64,000 bases of DNA from Thalassospira sp. (GTDB lineage: Bacteria; Pseudomonadota; Alphaproteobacteria; Rhodospirillales; Thalassospiraceae), in assembly GCF_002709775.1 (NCBI RefSeq), contig NZ_PAQR01000028.1, positions 41,566-105,565 of the forward strand. Direction: 5' to 3'. Position numbers and translations under genes: made by a program. Shown here one piece after another: positions 8,811 through 17,326 of the stretch (its first letter is position 1; the number at the start of each line of letters is the position of its first letter). The notes beneath the pieces are model-generated. The model had not been told where the DNA came from, did not search any database, and was given only the letters and a program-made list of their open reading frames with translations.

Positions 8811-10810
8811 ACTGGATGGCGCAATTTGCACCCATGGCACTTGTCATCGGTGTCATGATGCTGGCATCGCCATTCTTGCGACGTGATCAGTTATGGGCAC
8901 GTTGGCTGGTTGTGTTTTTCCTGATTGCGCTGATCGCGCGCTATTTGCCCTGGCGGATCACGGAAACCGTCATGCCCGCCGATCTCACCACCTTTCAGGG
9001 ATGGTGGATTGTCTTCCTGTTTGCGATCGAGATCGTGTTTCTGTGTGACATGCTGCGCCAGTCACTTGTTCATTGCAAAATTGTTGATCGCAGTGCCGAG
9101 GCCGATCAGGCCTATGCCAGACTATCGGCCCGCCCGCATGAGAGTTGGCCAAGTGTGGATGTTTTTATCCCGAGCTATAACGAACCTCTTGATGTGCTTG
9201 AGCGCAGTATTGTTGGCGCACTTGCAATTGATTACCCGAACAAGACGGTCTGGGTACTTGATGACGGCAAGCGCGACTGGCTTCGCGATTTCTGTGAGGA
9301 AAAGGGTGCGAAATATCTGACACGCAAGGATGGTAGTCACGCCAAGGCGGGGAACGTGAATAATGGTCTTGCGCATTCGGATGGTGATCTTGTCTGCATA
9401 TTCGATGCGGATTTCGTCGCCTATCGCCACTTCCTGAAACGTGTTGTCGGGTTCTTTGAAGATCCGACGATTGGCATTGTCCAGACGCCGCAGCACTTCT
9501 TTAACAAGGATCCGATGCAGCGCAATCTGTGGATTGCCGATCGCTGGCCCGATGAACAAAGGCTGTTCTTTGATCATATCGCGCCGTCGGTTGATGCCTG
9601 GGATTCGATGTTTTGTTGCGGGTCCTGCATGGTTATGCGGCGCAAGGCACTAGATGCCATTGGCGGTGTACCAACCGCATCGATTACAGAGGATATTCTG
9701 ACCTCGCTTGAGATGCTGCGCAAAGGTTATCGCACGCGTTACCTCAATGAGAAGCTGTCGATCGGGCTCGCTGCCGAAAGCCTGTTGGCCTTTCATACCC
9801 AGCGCGAACGTTGGTGCCAGGGGGGTATTCAGACCCTGTTTCTGAAAGCCGGGCCGCTTGGCCCGGGACTTTCACTTTGGCAGCGTATTTTGCTGTTTCC
9901 GATCTATTGGGTGTTTCATATCCCGGCCCGCTTGCTGGTGATCATGATTCCGATCTTTTATTTCTGGTTCGGATTGCAACCGCTTGAAAACGCCCGAAGC
10001 TGGGAGATCTTTTATTGGCAATTGCCGGTGCTGATCGGTGGTTGGGGAACAGCACTTTGGCACAATGGCCGGCAGGCCTATCCCATCGTAAACGAGGGGC
10101 CGGCGGTGCTGGTATCACTCCGGCTGTTTCCGATTGTCGTATCCTCGCTGCTCCGGCCATTTGGCCGCCCGTTCAAGGTCACCCCCAAAGGATCGCAGTC
10201 CGGGGTCGGGAACTCGATGAATGAGGCGATCATTCTTGGTGTGTTGTTCGTTCTGACGATTGGCGGGTTCTTCTACAACATCAATACGGATGTCCGGATC
10301 ATTGATAATGCCGACTTCCTGGCGGTTGGTGGTTTGTGGGCTGCGGTCAATTCGCTGACGCTGCTTGTCGCGATCCTGATCTGCTTTGAAAGCCCGGTGC
10401 AACGCCAACAGGAACGTTTCCCGATCACCCTGAAAGCGCGGGTCAGGGCTAATAAGGATGATCAACCGCTTGATATGACGATTACCGACATGTCGCTGGG
10501 CGGGGCGCGGATGATGTGCCCAGCAGAGGGTGTTGATCGCGAGAAGTTCCAGAAAGGCGCATCCATTCAGCTTGATGCTGACGAACTGCCTATTCTTGAT
10601 GCCAAGCTGGCGCGCGCCTTCGTCAACGATCAGCAACAGCTGGTTCTGACACTCGACTTTACACCTGAGCCAGAGGGCGAGGTGCGTGATGCCCTGATCC
10701 GCGTGCTTTACACAAGCGGGATCGATAACGCGTCAAAGCCAGCGGGCAGTGTCGCGCTTTGGGGCGCGTTGTTGCGCCGGATATTTGGTCGGGGACCGGT
10801 AAAGAGTTAG
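8807..10810 (+). CDS. BcsA-like processive GT2 polysaccharide synthase with C-terminal PilZ domain
   Basis: 667 residues. TM helices occupy the first 90 residues; the GT2 domain carries DDG (152-154), DAD (200-202), TED (294-296) and QRERW (332-336), the full catalytic set of cellulose-synthase-like enzymes. More TM helices follow (about 360-525), with a gating-loop-like FKVTPKG segment. The C-terminal PilZ domain has RQQER (533-537) and DMSLGG (561-566), matching the RxxxR and D/NxSxxG c-di-GMP-binding motifs. It polymerises and extrudes a beta-linked glucan or related glycan at the inner membrane and should need c-di-GMP for activity. No BcsB, BcsC or BcsZ genes are next to it, so cellulose in the standard operon form is unlikely. 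Mixed-linkage glucan is a fair guess, but the sugar is unknown. Confidence 0.9.
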   Translation: MNWMAQFAPMALVIGVMMLASPFLRRDQLWARWLVVFFLIALIARYLPWRITETVMPADLTTFQGWWIVFLFAIEIVFLCDMLRQSLVHCKIVDRSAEADQAYARLSARPHESWPSVDVFIPSYNEPLDVLERSIVGALAIDYPNKTVWVLDDGKRDWLRDFCEEKGAKYLTRKDGSHAKAGNVNNGLAHSDGDLVCIFDADFVAYRHFLKRVVGFFEDPTIGIVQTPQHFFNKDPMQRNLWIADRWPDEQRLFFDHIAPSVDAWDSMFCCGSCMVMRRKALDAIGGVPTASITEDILTSLEMLRKGYRTRYLNEKLSIGLAAESLLAFHTQRERWCQGGIQTLFLKAGPLGPGLSLWQRILLFPIYWVFHIPARLLVIMIPIFYFWFGLQPLENARSWEIFYWQLPVLIGGWGTALWHNGRQAYPIVNEGPAVLVSLRLFPIVVSSLLRPFGRPFKVTPKGSQSGVGNSMNEAIILGVLFVLTIGGFFYNINTDVRIIDNADFLAVGGLWAAVNSLTLLVAILICFESPVQRQQERFPITLKARVRANKDDQPLDMTITDMSLGGARMMCPAEGVDREKFQKGASIQLDADELPILDAKLARAFVNDQQQLVLTLDFTPEPEGEVRDALIRVLYTSGIDNASKPAGSVALWGALLRRIFGRGPVKS

Positions 10811-10833
10811 GCGCAACGGCCCCTGAGATCCAA

Positions 10834-11337
10834 TTAGCTAAGCGCGTCGATGTCGGCTTCGGAAAGGGCTGCGGGCACAATGGTGAGCGGCAGGCGGAGC
10901 TGACCGACCGTGTCGCTTTTGGTGAGTGCCGTAATCAGCGGGCCGGGGCCATCACTTGTCGTGCCAGCCGCCAGAACCAGAATGGAAATCTGTTCTTCTT
11001 CATCAAGAAGGTTCAGCAATTCGTCCTTGAGACGGCCCTCACGAATAAACAGAAGCGGCATGCTGCCGGTTTGTTCATGAACATAGGCGGCAAGTTCGTT
11101 CACGCGTGATTCTGCTTCGTCCCGGGCTTCTTCCTTCATCAGGTCGCCAACCGCCATCCAGTGCTGGAATTCGGCAGGTTCGATGACGCTGAGAAGGGCT
11201 ACGCGGCCGCCGGTATGTTGCGCACGACGGCAGGCATAACGCAGTGCCTTGGTCATTTCATCGCTGTCATCCACGACAACAAGAAATGTCCTGTTTGAGG
11301 TCGCACGGAGTTCCTGATCGGCGTCAAAAGAAGGCAT
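10834..11337 (-). CDS. Universal stress protein (UspA family)
   Basis: 167 residues from the ATG at 11337; a GTG at 11376 would add 13 residues with no better ribosome site. The first strand TFLVVVDDSDE and following helix TKALRYACRRAQHTGG are typical of UspA. The usual ATP-binding GxxGxxxxGS near the end is replaced by GTTSDGPGPLITALT, which is partly similar, so nucleotide binding is uncertain. Convergent with the GT2 synthase, with only 23 bases between the stops. Likely a cytoplasmic stress-response protein; no specific role can be read. Confidence 0.82.
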   Translation of the reverse strand: MPSFDADQELRATSNRTFLVVVDDSDEMTKALRYACRRAQHTGGRVALLSVIEPAEFQHWMAVGDLMKEEARDEAESRVNELAAYVHEQTGSMPLLFIREGRLKDELLNLLDEEEQISILVLAAGTTSDGPGPLITALTKSDTVGQLRLPLTIVPAALSEADIDALS

Positions 11338-11566
11338 ATGGGTTCTCTGAACAGTTGCACTCAACCGCTGCGGCACTGAACAGATGTGGGACTGTTGTTA
11401 CGAGCGGACAGTCAAATTGTGCCGCAACTCAATGCCGGTTTCCAAGTGATTTTTGGTAATCGCGACAAAGATTTATGCGTTGCGCTATAAGGGGAAATAA
11501 TGCTGCATCTGCGAAGTCGCAAGGTGCGAAGCGCTGCTACCATGCGCTGATCGCGCCAACCCGGTG

Positions 11567-12334
11567 TTAGCGTTTGCGGAACGCGACACTGGCAATCCAG
11601 CCGGCAACCACGGCAATGATCACGGCAATAATGCCGTAAAGTGCCGAGTAGCGATGGGCAAACTCATAGACCTCGGCGCTGACCCCGGTTTTGGACACAA
11701 CCAATGGCGTTGTTTTAACGCTGGCAACGCCACCATCCCGGATCAGATAGACATTGATGGTGTAGGTGCCGGTCGGGGTGTTGGCCGGGAAATGAATGTC
11801 GGTTCGAAACAGCTGATTGGATAGGAAGCTGATCTTGGCCGGGCGTTCGCCAAACAGACCGGCACTTTGCATGTTGCGCACCAGTGCCTCGCGATAGACT
11901 TTCTGATCGCTGTCGTTCAGTTTGCTTTCCGGCACAAAGCGCAGATTTTTCAAACCAATACGATAATCCAGTAATACGTCGGCCGGCGCGATTATATCCA
12001 TCGGGCGGTTGGCTGCGCTGGTATAGTAAGCGGGCACGTTTTTATAGCGTGCGCTCTCACTATTGACCCAGATGCCGACTTTGCGCTCCTTTTTGCGGAC
12101 CACCATGTCCTGGTCCGGGCCGCGCACGGTGACGATCACATCGCCTTCATCCTCGACCGCGCCAAACAACAAGACATTGGTGCCGGTAAAGCCCGTGGTG
12201 ATGGCAACCAGATGGTTCGAAAGATCCACCACGAGCGGATCGGCAGCGGCCTTTTTGCTTAGTCCGCCAAGACCTAGAATTGGCATGATGCCAAGTGCGA
12301 CAATCGCCATAAGCACGCGGGAAGAAACTGTCAT
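11567..12334 (-). CDS. TIGR02186-family transmembrane protein
   Basis: 255 residues from the ATG at 12334, which shares its A with the TGA of the upstream TauE gene (TGATG), so the two are translationally coupled. An N-terminal signal peptide (about 1-30) is followed by a beta-rich extracytoplasmic region and a single C-terminal TM helix (about 228-250), giving a periplasmic domain anchored at its end. This matches the alphaproteobacterial family TIGR02186, which is regularly found next to TauE/SafE exporters. Function unknown; a periplasmic helper of the exporter is the obvious inference. Confidence 0.85.
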   Translation of the reverse strand: MTVSSRVLMAIVALGIMPILGLGGLSKKAAADPLVVDLSNHLVAITTGFTGTNVLLFGAVEDEGDVIVTVRGPDQDMVVRKKERKVGIWVNSESARYKNVPAYYTSAANRPMDIIAPADVLLDYRIGLKNLRFVPESKLNDSDQKVYREALVRNMQSAGLFGERPAKISFLSNQLFRTDIHFPANTPTGTYTINVYLIRDGGVASVKTTPLVVSKTGVSAEVYEFAHRYSALYGIIAVIIAVVAGWIASVAFRKR

Positions 12335-13257
12335 CACAGATCCCCCGGCATGACGGAATAAAGATCACTCGGTGCGATCACCAGATCAAACAGAAGCTTC
12401 AGACAAACTGACAACACCAGAAGGCCCAGCAGGGCACGCAGGTGTTCCGCCTTAAGCCGCGCACCAAACTGCGCGCCAAATTGCGCACCAATGACGCCGC
12501 CAATCAAGAGCAGGATGGCAAGGGCGACATCGACAGTCTGGGTTTGTACCGATTGCAGGAAGGTCACGTTGGCGGTGACAAAGATGATCTGAAACAGCGA
12601 TGTACCGATCACAACCCCGGTCGGCATACCAAGCAGATAAATCATCGCCGGCACCATGACAAAGCCGCCCCCAACCCCCATAAGGGCGGTTAGCATGCCG
12701 ACAAAGAAGCCAACGGCAAGCGGCAAGAGTGCGCTGATATAAAGCCCCGAGCGATAGAACCGCATCTTGAAGGGTAGGCCATGGATAAAGCTGTGCTGGT
12801 GCTTTTTGGATCGGCGGATCTGACCGCCGCGACGCCGGGTACGGAAAATCGCGCGGGTCGCCTCAAACAGCATCATCCCGCCGATGATGCCAAGGAAGAT
12901 CACGTAGCAGAGCGAAATCACAAGGTCGATCTGACCAAGTGACCGCAACCAGGCAAAGACCCAGACACCGACTGTCGACCCGACAATACCGCCGGCCAGT
13001 AGAACCAGACCCATCTTGAGGTCGACATTGCCGCGTTTCCAATGGGCGAATACGCCAGACACGGAAGATGCAACAATCTGGTTGGCAGCAGTCGCCACCG
13101 AGACAGCCGGGGGGATACCATAAAAAATCAAAAGCGGAGTGATCAGAAAGCCGCCACCAACGCCAAAAAGGCCAGACAAAAAGCCGACCCCGCCGCCCAG
13201 CCCAAGGATCAGAAATATATTTACCGATATCTCGGCAATCGGGAGATAGATTTGCAT
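12334..13257 (-). CDS. TauE/SafE-family membrane transporter (sulfite/sulfonate exporter-like)
   Basis: 307 residues from the ATG at 13257 (MQIYLPIAEIS...). An ATG at 13332 is possible but the added segment is polar and unlike the family. About eight TM helices form two halves, each starting with a glycine-rich signature: GGGVGFLSGLFGVGGGFL near the N-terminus and FFVGMLTALMGVGGGFVMVP in the second half. These repeated GxxxxGxGGG motifs define TauE/SafE proteins, which move organosulfur or sulfite anions. A basic loop (FRTRRRGGQIRRSKK) separates the halves. Coupled to the TIGR02186 gene downstream and divergent from a TusA-like gene, which together suggest sulfur metabolism. Confidence 0.88.
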   Translation of the reverse strand: MQIYLPIAEISVNIFLILGLGGGVGFLSGLFGVGGGFLITPLLIFYGIPPAVSVATAANQIVASSVSGVFAHWKRGNVDLKMGLVLLAGGIVGSTVGVWVFAWLRSLGQIDLVISLCYVIFLGIIGGMMLFEATRAIFRTRRRGGQIRRSKKHQHSFIHGLPFKMRFYRSGLYISALLPLAVGFFVGMLTALMGVGGGFVMVPAMIYLLGMPTGVVIGTSLFQIIFVTANVTFLQSVQTQTVDVALAILLLIGGVIGAQFGAQFGARLKAEHLRALLGLLVLSVCLKLLFDLVIAPSDLYSVMPGDL

Positions 13258-13377
13258 CGCGGGCAGGCTAACAGCGTTTGATTGATTGTTATTGTTCAGT
13301 CTAACATATTGTGCAAATGCAACAATCGCCAATTGGCGCTATATCGGACCGGTTTCGTATTTTTTATAAGGTTTCTC

Positions 13378-13629
13378 ATGTCGTCATCTTCAAGTGGTCC
13401 CCATGATGCAATTCTCGACGCGCGTGGCCTTATGTGCCCGATGCCGGTGCTCAAGGCGAAAAAAGCGCTGCGCGAGGTCACTGAAGGTGGGGTTTTGAAA
13501 GTTCTTGCGACGGATCCCGGCTCTGTGGCCGATATGAAATCCTTTTGCGAGATGACGGGAAACCGCCTGATATCATCCGAAAAGGATGGCGATGTGTTCG
13601 TCTATCACATTGAAAAAGCCGGTGCCTGA
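13378..13629 (+). CDS. TusA-family sulfurtransferase-like protein
   Basis: 83 residues from the ATG at 13378, with AAGG seven bases upstream. The family signature CPMP (Cys20-Pro23) and the following KAKKAL helix are clear; length is standard. TusA/SirA/YedF proteins carry sulfur as a persulfide on that cysteine, for tRNA thiolation, molybdenum cofactor or sulfur oxidation routes. The divergent TauE exporter suggests a role in sulfur traffic rather than only tRNA modification. The next gene (ElaA-like) starts 24 bases later, so they may be co-transcribed. Confidence 0.88.
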   Translation: MSSSSSGPHDAILDARGLMCPMPVLKAKKALREVTEGGVLKVLATDPGSVADMKSFCEMTGNRLISSEKDGDVFVYHIEKAGA

Positions 13630-13653
13630 GAACGGATTATTAAACGCCCCACA

Positions 13654-14154
13654 ATGAAAGACTCCCGAATGGCACCAGCAACACCTGATTTGACCTGGTT
13701 GGATTGTGATTTTGACGATCTGTCGGCACGTCACGTGCACAGCCTTCTAAAGCTCCGCCAGCAGATTTTCATCATCGAGCAGACCTGTATCTTTCCCGAT
13801 ATCGACGGGCTTGATCCTGTGTGCCGACACGTGATCGCCTATGAGGGGGATGATGTTCTGGCGGCGGCCCGAATTGTTGCCCCGGGAATTGATCCCGACC
13901 ACGCCGCACAAGGCGACCGTCCGGCGATCGGACGGGTAGTCACCAGCGAACGCTTGCGCGGGCAGGGGATTGGACGCGAAGTGATGAAGCGGGCGATTGC
14001 GGCCTGCGAACAGCAATTTGCTGGCAAGCCGATCTATCTTAACGGCCAGCTATATCTTCGCGATTTTTACGAAAGCCTTGGCTTCGTGCAATTCGGTGAC
14101 GAATATGACGAAGACGGCATCCCGCATATCAGCATGGAACGCCCGGCGGGTTAG
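13654..14154 (+). CDS. ElaA-like GNAT-family N-acetyltransferase
   Basis: 166 residues (an ATG five codons later is also possible). Family marks are LKLRQQIFIIEQTC near the start, DIDGLDPVCRHV, the acetyl-CoA pyrophosphate loop ERLRGQGIGREVM and the C-terminal LYLRDFYESLGF. These are characteristic of ElaA-type acetyltransferases, whose substrates are poorly known. Its stop is 31 bases from the stop of the convergent DUF2336 gene. Confidence 0.88.
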   Translation: MKDSRMAPATPDLTWLDCDFDDLSARHVHSLLKLRQQIFIIEQTCIFPDIDGLDPVCRHVIAYEGDDVLAAARIVAPGIDPDHAAQGDRPAIGRVVTSERLRGQGIGREVMKRAIAACEQQFAGKPIYLNGQLYLRDFYESLGFVQFGDEYDEDGIPHISMERPAG

Positions 14155-14185
14155 GCCCCAAGAAGAAAGAACTGACCAGCGGCAA

Positions 14186-15577
14186 CTAGCGCACGCCGCT
14201 GGTTGCCATGCCGGTAAAGAATTCAAGCTGCCAGTTCATGTCATCTTCACTCAGCGGATACTGATTGCCACTGCGCGGGTTCAGCGTCTGGCTGGGCGGG
14301 ACATGGCCCAGTTTAACTTGAATTTTAACCGCAAGGTCGGCCGGAAGACCCGCTTTCCACGCCAGTGACACAACGCCCTTGGCCGAATGGGTGTTAAGGA
14401 CTTTGGTCACCGCATCGGGCGAAATCCCTGCCAGAACCGCAAGGGATGCACGGGCGAATTTGACGTCATTGGCAGCCAAGGCCTTTGCGACTTCCTGATC
14501 GGTGAGCTTTTTCTTGGCGTGCATGGCAAGCGCCTTTTCAAAGGCCGGTTCGCCTTCTTCCTCATCGTCGTCGCCGACAACACCCTTCTTGTCTGATTTC
14601 GGATCTGGCTTATTGGCAGCTTTGCCTTTTTCCTTTTCGGTCTTGATCTTTTTAGCGTCAGTCGCGACATCGTCGCGCTTTTCGAACTCCCCGGATGCAA
14701 TCCGGCGCTGAACGACTTCACGCACCGCCTCAAGTTGGTCCTTTTTAAGATCCTTGCGACGTTCGAGCACGCTAATCAGGTTTTCAGCAACAAAGCGCGC
14801 CAGTTTACCAGCTGCGGTCGGCGTCAGGCTTGGACGTTCAACAAGGGGTTCATGCCATTCCGGATAATCCGGGGCGCGGTCAATCAGCTGATCAAGTGTT
14901 TCTTCGCGGATCTGGGCCGACTTGTTGCCCAACAGATGCGAAATTGCATCCTTGTCACTGCTGGCTGCAATCGCATCTGCAAGCTTTTCGCCAACATTCC
15001 TGCGGCGTGAGACAAAGCTGAGCGCGCCACGGCCAGAACTGCCTTCGATAATTTCAAGAAGGTCATCCTCGGTCAAAACCGGGGAATATTGCAGGACAGG
15101 GCCACAAACAACGCTTTCGGCGTCACGGGCCAGCTGTTGAATGATTGGCTGCGGTGCGTCGGCAATATCTTTGAGGGTCTCTGAAATGACCTGACGAACG
15201 TGGACGGCCTGGTCACGGACGAGTTTATCGAGTGCCTCATAGGTCAGGCGGCGCAGTTTGTCACTTTCGTTCGGGCTGAGCCCCGCCGACAGTTTGGCAA
15301 TTTTTTCAGCCAGGCTGCCACGGACACTGTCATCCGTGTCATCGGTCAGAAGAACGTCGGCCTGTACCGGGGTTGCTTCGTTGGCCGCGATGTGGCGACG
15401 AACCGAAGAGTCCTGATCTGTGGCCAGGAAATAAAGGATTTCCGGGCGCGTATCATGGCGCTGTGCCAGCTTGCCACGGACATCTGCGTCCGGGCTTGCT
15501 GCCATTTCCTTGGCCTCGTCATAGGTAATTGGCGTTTCGCTTCGCTTGTTAAATACCCGCTGCAAAAACCCTTTCAT
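14186..15577 (-). CDS. DUF2336-domain protein
   Basis: 463 residues, with a strong ribosome site (AGGAGG) before the ATG. The first 320 residues are HEAT-like helical repeats (phrases such as DVRGKLAQRHDTRPEILYFL and SVRRHIAANEATP recur with variation), matching DUF2336. A highly charged Lys/Asp/Glu linker follows (about 325-365), then a C-terminal helical domain. No enzyme motif is visible; it is probably cytoplasmic. It is the last gene of an operon with an EAL phosphodiesterase and a PAS-GGDEF cyclase, 12 bases after the latter, so a role as partner or effector in c-di-GMP signalling is likely but unproven. Confidence 0.85.
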   Translation of the reverse strand: MKGFLQRVFNKRSETPITYDEAKEMAASPDADVRGKLAQRHDTRPEILYFLATDQDSSVRRHIAANEATPVQADVLLTDDTDDSVRGSLAEKIAKLSAGLSPNESDKLRRLTYEALDKLVRDQAVHVRQVISETLKDIADAPQPIIQQLARDAESVVCGPVLQYSPVLTEDDLLEIIEGSSGRGALSFVSRRRNVGEKLADAIAASSDKDAISHLLGNKSAQIREETLDQLIDRAPDYPEWHEPLVERPSLTPTAAGKLARFVAENLISVLERRKDLKKDQLEAVREVVQRRIASGEFEKRDDVATDAKKIKTEKEKGKAANKPDPKSDKKGVVGDDDEEEGEPAFEKALAMHAKKKLTDQEVAKALAANDVKFARASLAVLAGISPDAVTKVLNTHSAKGVVSLAWKAGLPADLAVKIQVKLGHVPPSQTLNPRSGNQYPLSEDDMNWQLEFFTGMATSGVR

Positions 15578-15589
15578 CGGGCATTCCTC

Positions 15590-17326
15590 CTAATCTTCGA
15601 TTTTTGCCGGATCTTTTGATCCGGGTGCGGCAGCGATGCCAAAACGGCCTTTGCCAACTTTCTTGACCTGATACATGGTCTGATCTGCGCGTTGCACAAG
15701 CTGTTCAAGCGTTTCTCTTGAATCCGGATCATGAACGGCAATCCCCACGGATATGCCCAGCGGATGTTGGGCATCACCAGAATATTTGCCAAGAACAGCA
15801 CTTTCCTTCATCAGCGTCTTTGCGCGACCCGATGCTGCGTTAATGTCGGCACCTTCCAGCCACAGAACAAACTCGTCGCCGCCAAGGCGGGCCACCAGAT
15901 CGGCCGGGCGGACATTATCAAGCAGGACCTTTGTCAGCGCGAGAATGGCGTCATCACCGGCCTGATGCCCATGAATGTCATTGACCAGCTTGAAGTTATC
16001 CATGTCGACATACATCAGTGCTGCTGGCGCATTTTCGCGGCGCAGGCGGCTGTGGCGCCGTTTGAGTTCCTCAAAGAACGCGCGACGGTTCAACAGACCG
16101 GTCATGCCATCGGTGCGCGACAGGGTCAGAATGCGTTCATGCTGAATGGCCTGCTCGATGGCGATACCCACCTGATCAGAGACTTCTGTCATGATCGCGC
16201 GTTCGCCATCGGTCGGTTCGGGATGGTCGGCATCAAACATGAAGATAACCGCACCATTGTTGCGCTGGTGATAATGGCAAAGCAGTGCCAGGATTCGGAA
16301 ATTGCCAATCTGGGCTTCGAATGTTTCGTTTGCACCTTGCAGCTTTGCAAGCGCCTGCTGGGCGATCTCGTTTGCCCCCTTGTTTTCGTCGCCTGCAGCC
16401 AGTTCCATCTCGCCCGTTTCATCATTGCGTTTGAAAATGATGCAATAGGAGCAGGCAAGCGCCCGCGTACTGGCCTCCGATGCGCCTTTCAGGACCAGAA
16501 GCGGATCAATCTCGTCACGCATGGTCCGCACGATATAGGTCATCAGCCGGTCACGGTTACGTGCGGTTGCAACTTCGCTTTCGCGGCGGCGCTGTTCGGT
16601 GATGTCATGAGCAAGGCCACGGGTCCCGATCCAGACGCCGTCGCGGGAATAGACTGGTGTGGAGGAAACTGAAAGGCATGCGTCACGACCGTTTGATCGT
16701 CTGAACCATATCGGCACGTCACGCACGGCCTTCTGGCTGCGGAAGACGTGTTCGCTGTCCTTGTCCGCAGTATCAAGCAGGAAGTGGCCCGGAAAGCGGC
16801 CGACAATGTCATCGGCGCGATATCCAAGCGCTCCACGCGGGGAGACAAAGATGAACTTGCCGGTTTCGTCGGTTTCCCAGGCAAAGGCGGATGAGACTTC
16901 GACAATGTCGCGGTAGCGCTGGCGCGAATCAATCAGCGCCTCACGCAGGTTGCGATCCATGCTGACATCGCGCGGCAGGATCATGACCTGATTTTTGGTG
17001 GTTGGCAGGGCGGTCAGTTCAAGCGTTGCCGTCCCGCGCTGGACCTCAAAGGTCATCATTTCAACCACACCACCCGGTGTCGTCAGTGTGCGGCGGATCA
17101 GCTGATAAATTTCGGGGAACAGGCCATCGCGAATGCCATTGGCAAACCCGATAGCGTTCTTGTTTGCAAAAAGCGGTACGCCATGGGCGTCCATGACGAT
17201 GACGGGGGCTTCGGCCTCTGCCATGACTTTCGGGTCAAGGGTAAAGACATCCGCATCATAGTGGGTCAGGTCTTCGGTCACGTCTGTTTTCTTGTTCTGG
17301 GGATCCACAGGATGACGGGAAGTCAT
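15590..17326 (-). CDS. PAS/GAF-GGDEF diguanylate cyclase
   Basis: 578 residues, cytoplasmic (no TM helix seen). Two PAS-like regions (about 30-130 and 140-250), a GAF-like region (about 255-400, with IVRTMRDEIDPLLVLKGA) and a C-terminal GGDEF domain (about 405-565). The catalytic motif GGDEF is intact and RPAD five residues before it forms the RxxD inhibitory c-di-GMP site, so an active, product-inhibited cyclase is expected. Its ATG overlaps the TGA of the EAL gene by 4 bases, and AGGAGG lies upstream. Making and breaking enzymes for the same messenger are thus co-expressed. Confidence 0.93.
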   Translation of the reverse strand: MTSRHPVDPQNKKTDVTEDLTHYDADVFTLDPKVMAEAEAPVIVMDAHGVPLFANKNAIGFANGIRDGLFPEIYQLIRRTLTTPGGVVEMMTFEVQRGTATLELTALPTTKNQVMILPRDVSMDRNLREALIDSRQRYRDIVEVSSAFAWETDETGKFIFVSPRGALGYRADDIVGRFPGHFLLDTADKDSEHVFRSQKAVRDVPIWFRRSNGRDACLSVSSTPVYSRDGVWIGTRGLAHDITEQRRRESEVATARNRDRLMTYIVRTMRDEIDPLLVLKGASEASTRALACSYCIIFKRNDETGEMELAAGDENKGANEIAQQALAKLQGANETFEAQIGNFRILALLCHYHQRNNGAVIFMFDADHPEPTDGERAIMTEVSDQVGIAIEQAIQHERILTLSRTDGMTGLLNRRAFFEELKRRHSRLRRENAPAALMYVDMDNFKLVNDIHGHQAGDDAILALTKVLLDNVRPADLVARLGGDEFVLWLEGADINAASGRAKTLMKESAVLGKYSGDAQHPLGISVGIAVHDPDSRETLEQLVQRADQTMYQVKKVGKGRFGIAAAPGSKDPAKIED

